DNA of 64,000 nucleotides from RHLJ01 sp963974345 (GCA_963974345.1 CAXBBW010000013.1:1-64000), one strand, 5' to 3'. Counted from the first letter of the stretch, positions 43,277 to 53,406 are shown. Notes: generated by a model from the letters alone, not told the origin. Translations and numbers: made by a program.

Positions 43277-45259
43277 GTGATAGAAACGAAGAAAAAGCTC
43301 TCTAATTCAAAAGCACTAGATATATATAAAGCTCTACTTCTTCCTCGCAGAATAGAGGAAAGAATGCTTAATCTTTTGCGCCAAAATAAGATTAGTAAAT
43401 GGTTTTCGGGAATAGGTCAAGAAGCTATAGCCGTTGGGGTTACTCTATCTAGCAAAAAAGAAGATTATATCCTTCCGATGCATAGAAACCTTGGGGTATT
43501 TACAACTCGTGAGGTTCCATTTTATCCTTTATTCTGTCAGTTATTTGGAAAGGCAGAAGGATTTAGTAAAGGTCGTGAACGCTCGTTTCATTTTGGTGTA
43601 ATGGAACATAATATTGTTGGTATGATTTCCCACCTCGGGGCAATGATGCCTGTTGCTGATGGACTTGCATTGTCCAAAAAACTAAAGGGTGAAGATGCTG
43701 TTGCGTTCTCTTTTTGTGGAGATGGAGCTTCTAGTGAAGGTGATTTTCATGAGGCTTTAAACATCGCCGCAGTTTGGAAACTTCCTGTGATCTTCATTAT
43801 TGAAAATAACGGCTATGGACTTTCCACTCCTTCCAACGAACAATATGCTTGTGAACGTCTTGTAGATAAAGCCAAAGGCTATGGAATGCATGGTATGCAC
43901 ATTGATGGGAATAATGTTTTAGAAGTGATGGAGTCGGTTTCAAAAGCTCGGAAACTTGCACTAAAAGGAGAGCCTGTACTTATTGAAGCTCGAACGTTTA
44001 GAATGCGTGGACATGAGGAAGCTTCTGGTACTGCTTATGTCCCAGAAGATATGTTTGCAGATTGGGCGAAAAAAGATCCAATCCTTCGGTTTGAACAGTA
44101 TATGGAATCGCATCATATGCATTCACAAGAAGACTTTGATGCTATCAGAGAAAAAGTTGACGCCTCTTTCAAGGAAGATTTAGATAAAGCCTTGATAGCC
44201 CCTGAACCCGTTTTTGATAAAGAAACAGAGCTTGGTGCTGTATATTCATCTGAAAGCCCTGAAATCAACTCTTCGTCAAATGGCTCAAGCTCTGAAAAGC
44301 GGTTTGTAGATGTGATTCAAAGTTCAATGAAGCAAGCTTTTGAAGAGGATGAGAACTTTTTGATTATGGGTCAAGATGTCGCCGAATATGGTGGAGTATT
44401 TAAAATAACGGATGGTTTCCTAGAGCAATTTGGGAAAGATCGAATTCGAAATACACCCATTATTGAATCTGGAATTCTTGGCGCAGCTGTTGGATTGGCT
44501 TTGGAAGGTTTTAAACCAATAGTGGAAATGCAATTCTCAGACTTTGTTAGTGTCGGGATGAATCAGATCATCCAAAATATTGCGAAGTCTCATTACCGCT
44601 GGTCTCCCCCACTTAATATCACGATTCGAATGCCACATGGTGGTGGAGTTGGCGCCGGACCGTTTCATTCGCAATCTCCTGAAGGTTGGTTTATGCCTCA
44701 TGCAGGATTAAAGATTGTGGTTCCTGGAACGGTTGAAGATGCACAAAATTTACTATACAGCTCACTGTATGATCCTAACCCAGTACTTTTCTTTGAGCAT
44801 AAGAAGCTCTACCGAAGCCTCAGGGCAACTACACCAGATAAGGCGACCTACGAGCCACTTGGAACCGCTAAAGTCCAGAGGGAAGGAACTGACGCCTCCA
44901 TCATCACGTATGGAATGGGCGTTCAATGGGCCTTAGAAGTTGCAGAAGAATTCGCTAAGAAAGATATATCAATTGAAGTTTTGGATTTAAGATGCCTAGC
45001 TCCTCTTGATTTAGAAGCCATAAAAGCTACCGTTCAGAAAACGAATCGCATTTTACTTCTTCAAGAGCCTTCGTTAATCATGGGACCCATGAGTGAAGTC
45101 AGCGCCTACATAAACGAACATTGCTTTGAGTTTTTGGATGCGCCGGTTTTACGTTGTGCATCCCTCGATATGCCGATCCCTTTTAATAAGGGTTTGGAGA
45201 ATGGGTATTTAAATTTGGAACAGTTGAACACTCAACTAGAGAAGTTGTTGGGGTATTGA
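43277..45259 (+). CDS. Fused E1 alpha/beta 2-oxoacid dehydrogenase
   Basis: 660 residues from a GTG start. The alpha half (about 1-310) binds thiamine diphosphate via GDGASSEGDFHEALN and ENNGYGLSTPS. The beta half (about 345-660) has MGQDVAEYGGVFKITDG, RNTPIIESGILGAAVGLALE and GGVGAGPFHSQSPE. Joined alpha and beta E1 chains of this type are common in Bacteroidota, usually for branched-chain 2-oxoacids; pyruvate or 2-oxoglutarate cannot be excluded. E2 and E3 genes are absent here, so the complex is assembled from elsewhere. If branched-chain, its isobutyryl-CoA product would link it to IcmF. Confidence 0.9.
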   Translation: MIETKKKLSNSKALDIYKALLLPRRIEERMLNLLRQNKISKWFSGIGQEAIAVGVTLSSKKEDYILPMHRNLGVFTTREVPFYPLFCQLFGKAEGFSKGRERSFHFGVMEHNIVGMISHLGAMMPVADGLALSKKLKGEDAVAFSFCGDGASSEGDFHEALNIAAVWKLPVIFIIENNGYGLSTPSNEQYACERLVDKAKGYGMHGMHIDGNNVLEVMESVSKARKLALKGEPVLIEARTFRMRGHEEASGTAYVPEDMFADWAKKDPILRFEQYMESHHMHSQEDFDAIREKVDASFKEDLDKALIAPEPVFDKETELGAVYSSESPEINSSSNGSSSEKRFVDVIQSSMKQAFEEDENFLIMGQDVAEYGGVFKITDGFLEQFGKDRIRNTPIIESGILGAAVGLALEGFKPIVEMQFSDFVSVGMNQIIQNIAKSHYRWSPPLNITIRMPHGGGVGAGPFHSQSPEGWFMPHAGLKIVVPGTVEDAQNLLYSSLYDPNPVLFFEHKKLYRSLRATTPDKATYEPLGTAKVQREGTDASIITYGMGVQWALEVAEEFAKKDISIEVLDLRCLAPLDLEAIKATVQKTNRILLLQEPSLIMGPMSEVSAYINEHCFEFLDAPVLRCASLDMPIPFNKGLENGYLNLEQLNTQLEKLLGY

Positions 45260-45387
45260 TTCGGTTAATTAAAACCACTTTTTCTCGTTCCGAAGATCTC
45301 CTTCGGAATGCTTTATTAGAAACTTCTGCTTCCAACCGTTCTTATCTTAAGAATAAAACCCATAATCTTTCCCCTTACTAACCCAAC

Positions 45388-45587
45388 GGAATAAACCCCT
45401 TCTATGTTGTACTTGATTAGGTTTCTTCTAAGTAAAAAAGCTGAAGTCTTTAATTACATAGGATTTTTCCAAAGTCGTCATTCCCGTGCAGACGGGAATC
45501 TAGAGCAAGATCAACGCACAGTGCTTCTACCATACCTCAGATCCCTGCATACACAGGGATGACAGTGTTTTGAGAATTTGATATTTA
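45388..45587 (+). repeat. 200-nt direct repeat, copy A
   Basis: Nearly identical to 46380-46580. A weaker match extends upstream to about 45285. The core at 45477-45563 is an imperfect palindrome with arms GTCATTCCCGTG and CACAGGGATGAC, enclosing two smaller hairpins (CCCGTGCAGACGGG and CCCTGCATACACAGGG). The rest of the 45260-45680 gap holds no gene. Confidence 0.88.
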
Positions 45588-45680
45588 TTTCTACTCAACC
45601 AAATGTCATGTAAAGTCTTAAATCAAACACAGCATAACAACTAAATATTTTTATCTTAGTCGGATTAAATATTAAAATTC

Positions 45681-46259
45681 ATGAGCATCTTTTCCCACAT
45701 ATCTGTTTTTATTTCCTTAATTCTTGGACTGGCTGTAGTTCATTTGTTGGGTGGGATTTCACTTATTCTGGATACACAGAAAAAAACCAAAGTATATTGG
45801 ATTCACCTTCTATGGACATTCAATATGCTGTTTACGGTGGTTCTGGTTTGGTTAAGCAGCTTTGTGTTGTCTCCTCTTGAAGAAATGGGCGTTCTTCATT
45901 TTATCAATTTGTTGGCTTATGCAACGGTTACTTATCTAATGTGTGGGTTGTTGTATCCCGTTCAAGGAGAAGAAATAACTGATTTCAAAAAGCATTTCAC
46001 AGAAAACCGAACTCGGTTCTTCTTACTTGGAATTCTTTATGTAATCGTAGATGCTACAGATGGAATACTAGAATATTTCAAAACGGATTTACCCTTAGAT
46101 ATTGGGCAATTTGCTACACTTGCTGTTTGGTTTATTGTTTTTATGATAGCACTTAAAGTAAAACATAAAACCTATGATGCTTTCGTAGCACTTATTTTCG
46201 CAGTTGGACTCACTGGATGGCTAGTAAGTTTAGTTGATACTGGCGTGCTTTCGTGGTAG
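45681..46259 (+). CDS. Integral membrane protein between two direct repeats
   Basis: 192 residues with about six hydrophobic helices, at about 5-27, 42-66, 72-92, 112-132, 140-158 and 165-187 (for example VFISLILGLAVVHLLGG and LATLAVWFIVFMIAL-like segments). No signature motif is recognised. It lies alone between the 200-nt repeats at 45388 and 46380. The gene-and-repeat arrangement may be a duplicated or mobile block, but its codon use does not look unusual. Function unknown. Confidence 0.7.
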   Translation: MSIFSHISVFISLILGLAVVHLLGGISLILDTQKKTKVYWIHLLWTFNMLFTVVLVWLSSFVLSPLEEMGVLHFINLLAYATVTYLMCGLLYPVQGEEITDFKKHFTENRTRFFLLGILYVIVDATDGILEYFKTDLPLDIGQFATLAVWFIVFMIALKVKHKTYDAFVALIFAVGLTGWLVSLVDTGVLSW

Positions 46260-46379
46260 AATAATAAATGGAATCCTTTCTCATCATTCCAAAGGTCTCC
46301 TTCTGAACGCATACCAGAAGCTCCAGCTTCCAACCTGACGGATTTTAAGAGTAAAACCAAAACCCTTTCATATCCCGAA

Positions 46380-46580
46380 GGAATAAACCCCTTCTATGGT
46401 GTACTTGATTAGGTTTATTCTACGTAAACAAGCTGAAGTCTTTAATTGCATAGGATTTTTCCCAAAGTCGTCATTCCCGTGCAGACGGGAATCTAGAGCA
46501 AGATCAACGCACAGTGCTTCTACCATACCCCAGATCCCTGCATACACAGGGATGACAGTGTTTTGAGGATTTGATATTTA
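46380..46580 (+). repeat. 200-nt direct repeat, copy B
   Basis: Partner of copy A at a distance of 992 bases, with only scattered substitutions. Its palindromic core is at 46470-46556. Weaker similarity to the left flank of copy A begins near 46284. The remaining part of the 46260-46705 gap shows no gene. Confidence 0.88.
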
Positions 46581-46705
46581 ACTCAATCTAGTTCTGACAT
46601 CCTCTGGCTTTTGGTGTAAGTCCCGCTCAACTTCATCATTTCTACACAATTGACAGATACTTTGTACCGAAATATGCACCAATGCGATAGAGGTATCAGA
46701 AAATC

Positions 46706-48517
46706 ATGTTTAATTCACTACAACGCCCCCATTCTTTTCACATACCAGTAATGGGTACAGGTTATACCATAGACACTCCAATTCGAGTAGCTCAATATGG
46801 TATTTCATCAGTTATATCAATTATTGATCATCGGTTAACAGAGCAAATGCGAGAGTACTACTCAAACCTTTTCAAATTTGATTTTACTCTTATACCAGAA
46901 AGTGAAGCTGATGCTCGTGCTAAGCGAATTACAGCTTATCTGAATCTTGTTCAAAAAATTGTTGACCTAAAATTCAAAGAATTAAAAGCATCCCCTTTCG
47001 AAGATGGAACTGAAATCACTAAATATTTTGAGCTTTTAAGCGATACCTCCCCCATTAAAAATCAGTATTTCAGAATGCTTAAGTTAACAGGCGAAGAACG
47101 TACTGTAGCAGAAGATGATCTTCGGAAGCTTATTGTAACGGGTTCTATCGATGTGAACATAATGACTAAAATTGATGGACCAACTAAATCAGCGAATAAT
47201 GAAGAACTCCCGGTTGAATTTAATGATGCTCATGCTGCTCTACGTGGCTTTGCTCAAAGTAACCTCTCCTCCTCTGTAGTATTTTCTGCTGGATTAAATC
47301 CTCGCCTTTATGGATACCTCTCCAATTTTGAGGACTTTTTTCCCGATGAGAATGGAACTATCAAAAAGAAAGTGATTCTTAAAGTAAGTGATTATCGTTC
47401 CGCGCTGATTCAAGGTAAGTTCCTAGCCAAAAAAGGAATTTGGGTTTCCGAGTTTAGAGTTGAATCAGGATTAAATTGTGGCGGTCATGCTTTTGCTACT
47501 GATGGTTATTTAATGGGCCCGATTCTTAAAGAATTCAATGACAACCGATCTGAGCTAAGCTCTACTCTTTTTGAACTGTATTCACAAGCTTTAGCAAATA
47601 TGGAGAAGCTTTCACCTAATGTAGCTCCAGAAATTTGTTTAACAGTACAGGGTGGAATTGGAACATTCAGTGAACATGAATTCCTCCTTACCCATGAACA
47701 TGCTGAATCGGTTGGATGGGGATCTCCTTTTCTACTTGTTCCAGAAGCAATTTCCATTGATAATGAATCTTTAGATTTATTGACTCATGCTAAAGAAGAG
47801 GACTATTACTTAAGCGGTGTATCTCCTCTTGGTGTTCCATTTAATACAATAAAAGGGAATTCCGCAGATATAGAGAAAAAAGAACGAATTGAATCAGGTA
47901 AACCTGGCGCTCCATGTGTGAAAAAGCATTTAGCTTTGAATACCGAGTTCACTGATGAACCTATTTGTACTGCTTCACTTAAATATCAAAAGAAGAAAAT
48001 TGATGAGTTATTAGTACAAGAATTACCCAATGATGTACTTATGAAGGCTGTTAATAAGGTGATGGAAAAAGTTTGTTTATGTGTTGGTTTGGGGAATCCA
48101 TCTCAAGTAGAAAAAGGGATGGATCTTCAAAAAGGAACTATGGGCTCTGCTATATGTCCAGGACCGAATACCGCTTACTTCAACCATGTAGTTACCTTAA
48201 AAGAAATGGTGGATCACATTTATGGTAAAACGAATATAATCTCGTTTAATGATAGACCAAATATGTTTGTGAAAGAGCTTCAACTTTATGTTAAATACGT
48301 TAAGAATCTAATTGAGGAAAACCTATCTAGTAATTCCGATAAACAAGCAAAATATATACAGCGATTTGTATCAAATTTGAGAGATGGTATTTCATACTAC
48401 GAACAGCTTTTTGAGGATGTAAAAACTCAAATTGGTGAAGCTAGTAATAAAGCCATTAAGGATCTGTCGGCAATCAAAGAAGAATTGAATGCATTAACGG
48501 AACCTTCCATGGCTTAA
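46706..48517 (+). CDS. 603-residue conserved-looking protein of unknown function
   Basis: A cytoplasmic protein without signal peptide. The N-terminus HIPVMGTGYTIDTPIRVAQY, followed by GISSVISIIDHRL, has the flavour of an FMN-binding TIM barrel entry strand, but this is a guess. Cysteine-bearing motifs occur at LNCGGHAFATDG, GAPCVKKH, PICTASL, VCLCVGLGNP and AICPGPN; these could bind a metal or iron-sulfur cluster. The last 90 residues look like a coiled-coil. Length and clear frame make it a real gene, and it appears to be transcribed alone. I do not recognise the family. Confidence 0.7.
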   Translation: MFNSLQRPHSFHIPVMGTGYTIDTPIRVAQYGISSVISIIDHRLTEQMREYYSNLFKFDFTLIPESEADARAKRITAYLNLVQKIVDLKFKELKASPFEDGTEITKYFELLSDTSPIKNQYFRMLKLTGEERTVAEDDLRKLIVTGSIDVNIMTKIDGPTKSANNEELPVEFNDAHAALRGFAQSNLSSSVVFSAGLNPRLYGYLSNFEDFFPDENGTIKKKVILKVSDYRSALIQGKFLAKKGIWVSEFRVESGLNCGGHAFATDGYLMGPILKEFNDNRSELSSTLFELYSQALANMEKLSPNVAPEICLTVQGGIGTFSEHEFLLTHEHAESVGWGSPFLLVPEAISIDNESLDLLTHAKEEDYYLSGVSPLGVPFNTIKGNSADIEKKERIESGKPGAPCVKKHLALNTEFTDEPICTASLKYQKKKIDELLVQELPNDVLMKAVNKVMEKVCLCVGLGNPSQVEKGMDLQKGTMGSAICPGPNTAYFNHVVTLKEMVDHIYGKTNIISFNDRPNMFVKELQLYVKYVKNLIEENLSSNSDKQAKYIQRFVSNLRDGISYYEQLFEDVKTQIGEASNKAIKDLSAIKEELNALTEPSMA

Positions 48518-48540
48518 TACTGAATTGTCGGGTTAGTTTA

Positions 48541-51285
48541 TTAGTCCCCTAGATAAACCTCTCCTTCAAGTATCCATTTTGGTTGTCCAATTCCTTTGAG
48601 GTAGTAATCAAAATATTCCTTCATTCTGATAGCGTAATCTAGCTTATTCGGGAATTTTTGTAGGTGATGGGGTTCATCATGATACTGCAAGAATACTACT
48701 TCCTTATTGTATCGGCGCATTGCTAAATATAGTTCTATACTTTGGTACCAAGGCACCGCACCATCTGCATCACCATGCTGGATTAGCATTGGAGTTGTAA
48801 TCTTATCAGCAAAGAATACTGGAGAATTCTCAATGTATTTTTCTGGAGCTTCAATTAGGCTCTGACCTATTCTACTTTGAGTTTTTTCGTATTGAAACTG
48901 TCTTGCAAGTCCAGAATCCCATCGAATTCCACTGTAAGCACTTGTCATATTACTAACTGGAGCTCCAGTAACTGCTGCATCGAAAATATCAGTTTGAGTA
49001 ACTATAAAAGCAGTTTGATAGCCACTCCAAGAATGGCCATGCAGTCCCAGTTTAGCTTCATCAGCAATTCCCAATTCAATCAATTTTTGGATACCAGGAA
49101 CTAAACTCTTAGTAGCCGCAAAGCCTGGTCTTCCAATTTCAAATCGAATATCAGGTAGAAAAACTACATAGTCGTCACTAACATATTGAGCAAATACAGG
49201 TCGGTGATTCGTTTTTGGCTCATTAAAATCATGTAAACGATCTGTAAAGAACCGATAGTAGTATGTCATTATTGGATATCGTTTATTCGGATCATAGTTA
49301 TCTGGTTTGATTACTATTCCCTGAATATAGGTTCCATCTAGACTTAACCAATCGACAAGTTCGGCCTTACCCCAATTCCACTTTTCTTTTAAATCCATAT
49401 GCAATGATGAAATCTGATCAGTTGATCCAAACTTCCAGTTATCAGCAACCCATAAATTTGGGAATTCATCGTAAGCTTCTCGTTTATAAAGTATTTGATC
49501 TGAATCTTTCGCTTTTGCTATAAAGGTGAACTTTTTGTCTTCTTCTAAGAGTCTTTTAATCTCAGACTTACCTACTTGAGCCGAATAAAATCCAAAATTC
49601 TTTTGTAAATCATGATAAGAAGTAAGTAATAGTTCTTCATTTTTACCGAAATTATCATCCTCTCCCAGATTTCTAATCCTAAAAATTCGGCTTGCTGCTC
49701 TTCCTTGACCATTTGATATTGACTTAGCTTCACCTTTTGCTAGAGGAATTTGCCATATATCATATTTATCATTTATAAAAACTGACTTCCCTCCTTCAAC
49801 CCAACCTTCCATTCCATAACTGGGAACTTGAGAAGGATAATCGTGATCTTCATCATAGAACGGAACCCCAAGATTAGCTGTCAGGTTTTTAGTAGTTCTT
49901 GATTTTACATCGTACACGTGCCAGTTTTTACTAAGATAATAAACTACAGATTTACTATCTGGTGATAAGTAAGCTCGGCCATCGGATGTTCTTTCTGCAA
50001 CTTTAACCCGAGTTCCTTTCTCCAAATCGACAACATACCAATCTTGAAAAAATCCATCATGGGTTATATCTCTCAAGTAAGGCTCATCGCTACTTCCCAT
50101 CACTTTATCTTTGTTTTGAGAAATCTGAATAAATGGCATTTCTAAATATGCTAGCTGAATCCATCTCTTTTTATCGAGGTGATATACCGCAGTATAAAGT
50201 CTATTCTTTCTACTTTTAAATGTTACTTTCTCATGGGTTTTAATTCTTGAATCATCCCCATGCCATAAATCCATTCCTCGATCTTCAATAATACTCTCAA
50301 TATCATATATATCGATTTCTTCATCGTCGTCTTCCTCTTTATCATCAAGATCAAGCATATCTTGAGCCATTAACCCAAAAAAAAGTCGCTTTCCATCAAG
50401 AGTAAAAGTTAGGCTATTGTTTGATCGAAGCGCCCAATCATCTGCAGTATCTTCCGATGTTACTAAAGTCTGTAAATTTCCTTTTTTTGCATCCCAAAGA
50501 AGTAAAGAAGCATCTCCTTCTGTATATGCAGTGTCAAAACTCGCTTTAGTAAAAGCTATTCTGGGTTGTTTAGTATCCCAAGTCAAGTTCGAATAGTACC
50601 CATTTTCAGATCTACTGATAATTCCTTTTTCCAGTCCATCTAAATCATAAAAATAAAGACCGTTACCTTCTCCTGATGTATCAATTATGGCATATGAAAA
50701 ATAGTTTGAAAGCGAATCAAAACTCATTTCTGAGACGAAATCGAGCATTAAGCTTTCATTATTCTCCAAATCCCAAAGAGTTACCTCTGTTCCAAGTTTC
50801 TTATTCTTATGTTTTAAATCCTCTATATCTTTGCTTTGGTAATTCTTAATTGCCAGCCACTTTCCATCGTTTGACAACTGGTAACTTGAAACACTATCAA
50901 ATTCTTGAATAGCTCCATCAGATATATTTAATAATGCTAACCCGCGTTTTGGCTTATCCTTTTTGGCTTTAAGCTCAGCAACAAGTGGAACATTTTTATA
51001 TGCTACTACCCAGTTTTCGTTATATGAAATTTCAGGATTGTCACCTAACTCAATCTCATATTCAGTTCCGTTTGATATATGTTGAACTACTACATTTCCA
51101 TCGCCTCTATCGGGCCAAACTCCATAGGTAATCCAATTTCCATTATTTGAAATTTTTGGAGAATTAATGTCTTCGAATTTCATTACATCTTCGAAGGTTA
51201 ATACGCCTTGTGCATTTGATGGCTCAGAAATTGCACATAGAATTAAAAGAGAAAAGAATAGTATGCTTCTTATTAAGTGTTTCAT
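48541..51285 (-). CDS. Exported S9-family serine peptidase (prolyl oligopeptidase type)
   Basis: 914 residues with a signal peptide (MKHLIRSILFFSLLILCAIS, cleavage after SNAQ). The first 600 residues are a beta-propeller made of WD-like blades, and the C-terminal alpha/beta hydrolase domain has catalytic Ser in GLHGHSWSGYQTAF, Asp in QHGDADGAVPW and His in YHDEPHHLQKF. The nucleophile elbow GHSWSG carries Trp next to the usual GxSxG. It is expected to cleave peptides in the periplasm. An acidic insertion (DLDDKEEDDDEEIDIYD) lies in the propeller. Nothing next to it narrows the substrate. Confidence 0.92.
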   Translation of the reverse strand: MKHLIRSILFFSLLILCAISEPSNAQGVLTFEDVMKFEDINSPKISNNGNWITYGVWPDRGDGNVVVQHISNGTEYEIELGDNPEISYNENWVVAYKNVPLVAELKAKKDKPKRGLALLNISDGAIQEFDSVSSYQLSNDGKWLAIKNYQSKDIEDLKHKNKKLGTEVTLWDLENNESLMLDFVSEMSFDSLSNYFSYAIIDTSGEGNGLYFYDLDGLEKGIISRSENGYYSNLTWDTKQPRIAFTKASFDTAYTEGDASLLLWDAKKGNLQTLVTSEDTADDWALRSNNSLTFTLDGKRLFFGLMAQDMLDLDDKEEDDDEEIDIYDIESIIEDRGMDLWHGDDSRIKTHEKVTFKSRKNRLYTAVYHLDKKRWIQLAYLEMPFIQISQNKDKVMGSSDEPYLRDITHDGFFQDWYVVDLEKGTRVKVAERTSDGRAYLSPDSKSVVYYLSKNWHVYDVKSRTTKNLTANLGVPFYDEDHDYPSQVPSYGMEGWVEGGKSVFINDKYDIWQIPLAKGEAKSISNGQGRAASRIFRIRNLGEDDNFGKNEELLLTSYHDLQKNFGFYSAQVGKSEIKRLLEEDKKFTFIAKAKDSDQILYKREAYDEFPNLWVADNWKFGSTDQISSLHMDLKEKWNWGKAELVDWLSLDGTYIQGIVIKPDNYDPNKRYPIMTYYYRFFTDRLHDFNEPKTNHRPVFAQYVSDDYVVFLPDIRFEIGRPGFAATKSLVPGIQKLIELGIADEAKLGLHGHSWSGYQTAFIVTQTDIFDAAVTGAPVSNMTSAYSGIRWDSGLARQFQYEKTQSRIGQSLIEAPEKYIENSPVFFADKITTPMLIQHGDADGAVPWYQSIELYLAMRRYNKEVVFLQYHDEPHHLQKFPNKLDYAIRMKEYFDYYLKGIGQPKWILEGEVYLGD

Positions 51286-51391
51286 TTAAAATGAGTTTAG
51301 TTTTCATATCTGTGATGAATTAACTCATTCTTACAATCTATTCAAATAAAGGATTGTAAATCTTTCACTTTAAAATATATTTTAGGGAAGA

Positions 51392-51637
51392 CTAGCTTAG
51401 ATTTTGTAAGCTAAGTAACATTCTTTTTTTGAATGCTTCATCAGCTTTAATAAATACTAATTGTTGAATTAGCTTCTTCCCTTCTTTCGCGGAGAATGCA
51501 AGTTCACGGAGATCATCATTGTGAACAAGCACCTCCTCGAAAGCGGCTCTCTCGCCATTTTCTAGGATGTCATCAACATAATCGGTGATGTACTCTTCTA
51601 TTACAGGATGGAATTCTTTGTCAGTAAAATTCTTCAT
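51392..51637 (-). CDS. Small anti-sigma-like protein
   Basis: 81 residues, all helical, acidic, with no membrane segment and no zinc-binding HxxxCxxC motif. Its place directly behind the ECF sigma factor gene (44 bases) and its size fit the N-terminal cytoplasmic domain of anti-sigma factors; EEYITDYVDDILENGERAAF resembles the start of such domains, where the recurring Leu/Ala helix binds the sigma factor. A soluble, membrane-free partner is the inference. It could also be an unrelated small protein. Confidence 0.6.
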   Translation of the reverse strand: MKNFTDKEFHPVIEEYITDYVDDILENGERAAFEEVLVHNDDLRELAFSAKEGKKLIQQLVFIKADEAFKKRMLLSLQNLS

Positions 51638-51681
51638 TAAAGGTAATGCTTATTTAATGTTCACTACCTTTTATTCGATTT

Positions 51682-52293
51682 CTAGAAAGATGTTCCCATA
51701 TCCACATAACTTTCTATCATTGCCTGTAATTGAGCACGACCACGATTAATTCTAGACTTCACAGTTCCCATTGCTACTCCAGTTATTTCAGCAATTTCAT
51801 CGTACTTTAATTCCTGAAGATCACGGTATACCACAACTTCCCTAAACTCTGGTGCCAAGTTCATTAAGGCTTTTTCAAGCTTTTCAACACTTAATTTTTG
51901 GTGAAGCTCTTCATCCTGTAAAATGCTTTTATCCTCAATCATCATTTCGAAATCATTTGGATCAGTTTCGTCTTTATGAATTGAAACTTTATACATACGT
52001 TGCTTTTTCTTATACATGCTTTTTGCAAGATTTAAGGCAATTGTATACATCCAGGTACTAAATTTGGCAATTCGTTCGTACGATTGCTTACTTTTATGAA
52101 CTCTTAAAAACGTCTCTTGAACTAAATCTTCGCAATCTTGATGATTGTGGGTATATCGGTAAAGAAAATTATGAAGACGATCGGTATAGCGTTGTACCAA
52201 CTCATTAAAAGCAGGTTCTCTTCCCTCTTGAAAATATTCCATCAAATCTTCGTCGCTGTAATTGGCTACTTGTGCATATTTGAATGCGTCCAT
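51682..52293 (-). CDS. ECF-type RNA polymerase sigma factor
   Basis: 203 residues. Region 2 contains the core-binding segment QDCEDLVQETFLRVHKSK and FSTWMYTIALNLAKSMYKK, and region 4 has the DNA-binding helix-turn-helix ELKYDEIAEITGVAMGTVKS followed by RINRGRAQL. The linker is short, as in ECF factors. It lies between holA (55 bases upstream) and the small anti-sigma-like gene, its probable regulator. The genes it controls are not evident in this window. Confidence 0.92.
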   Translation of the reverse strand: MDAFKYAQVANYSDEDLMEYFQEGREPAFNELVQRYTDRLHNFLYRYTHNHQDCEDLVQETFLRVHKSKQSYERIAKFSTWMYTIALNLAKSMYKKKQRMYKVSIHKDETDPNDFEMMIEDKSILQDEELHQKLSVEKLEKALMNLAPEFREVVVYRDLQELKYDEIAEITGVAMGTVKSRINRGRAQLQAMIESYVDMGTSF

Positions 52294-52347
52294 CTTAATC
52301 TCCAGTAATTTTATTGCAATTCTTGTTAAAAACTGCGAAAAACGGAT

Positions 52348-53406
52348 TTAACCGATCATTCGCTTAACAAGGAGGAATAAAATCGAGGTGGAGTCTAATG
52401 TGGAAAATCCTTTAATGGATTTATCGGCGTCGAGAAGTGCTTCAAACACTCTCGGCATATCGCCATATCTAAAATGGGAAGCATCTTCCCAAAGCTTATT
52501 GAAGTACCAAGCATTGTTGATTCCCAACTCTGCTTGAACTTGCTGCTTAGCATTACCTTTGTCAGCAAGTCTTCTAATCTGCCAGATATTTACAAACACA
52601 CTGTAAAAGAACCCCACGAGTCGAATTAATTCCCCCGTGTCTGTTTTACTATGTTGCAATATCTGTTCCGAGATGAATAATGCTTTTTCCATATCTCTCT
52701 TAACAACCGCTTCTTTCAGCTCAATCGCCGTATACTCTCTATATGAGCCGATTATCTTTTTTACATCGGCTTCATTCACCGAATTTGAAGTGTCTACAAA
52801 AGTACACACTTTGTCTATTTCAGTGGACAGTAACTGTAAGTTATTACCCACAAACTGAGCCAATAACTGAGCTGCTCCAGCATCAATTTGTTTTTTGTGA
52901 TGAGATTTAACCCAACTTATCACCCATTCAGGTACTAGGTAATCAGGCATAGGTTCAAACTGATGAAAACCTATATTAGGATTCTTTGAAATCGCTTTAC
53001 CAATTTTAGTATTACCTGCCGGTTTACCAGTATCGAACAGAACTACAAGGCAGCTTGGATTAGGATTTTCGAAATATGGGATGAAATCATTCATTTCACC
53101 TTCCCCAGCTGCTCCTTTTCCTGTCTGCAAAAAATTCCTAACAATAAGAACTCTACGTTCCGCCATCATCGGAAAACTCCTTGCAATGCCCAAAACTTTA
53201 GCGGGGTTAACATCTTGGCCGTATAACAAATCAAAATTGAAATCTTTCTCGTGCGCAGGAAGAATGGCTGAGAATTTGTCAAGCAGTTGATCGAGGTAAA
53301 ACTCTTCTTCACCGTATAAATAATACACTGGTTTTAGTTTCCCTGAAGATATCTCCTGTGATACTTGGTGAAAAGTGTCTGCACTGTTTTGTTTTCGAGC
53401 CGCCAT
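52348..53406 (-). CDS. holA: DNA polymerase III subunit delta
   Basis: 352 residues. The N-terminal AAA+-like domain begins with KPVYYLYGEEEFYLDQLLDK, a conserved HolA opening, and has RSFPMMAERRVLIVRN. The middle has the FVGNNLQLLSTEIDKV helix that wraps the clamp. It is the clamp-loader wrench that opens the sliding clamp during replication. The length is typical. It is upstream of the sigma-factor gene on the same strand, so they may share transcription. Confidence 0.93.
   Translation of the reverse strand: MAARKQNSADTFHQVSQEISSGKLKPVYYLYGEEEFYLDQLLDKFSAILPAHEKDFNFDLLYGQDVNPAKVLGIARSFPMMAERRVLIVRNFLQTGKGAAGEGEMNDFIPYFENPNPSCLVVLFDTGKPAGNTKIGKAISKNPNIGFHQFEPMPDYLVPEWVISWVKSHHKKQIDAGAAQLLAQFVGNNLQLLSTEIDKVCTFVDTSNSVNEADVKKIIGSYREYTAIELKEAVVKRDMEKALFISEQILQHSKTDTGELIRLVGFFYSVFVNIWQIRRLADKGNAKQQVQAELGINNAWYFNKLWEDASHFRYGDMPRVFEALLDADKSIKGFSTLDSTSILFLLVKRMIG

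Noticed and set aside
45285..46580. Insertion sequence around the membrane protein gene
   Set aside because: The flanking repeats are direct, not inverted, and the gene has no transposase features.
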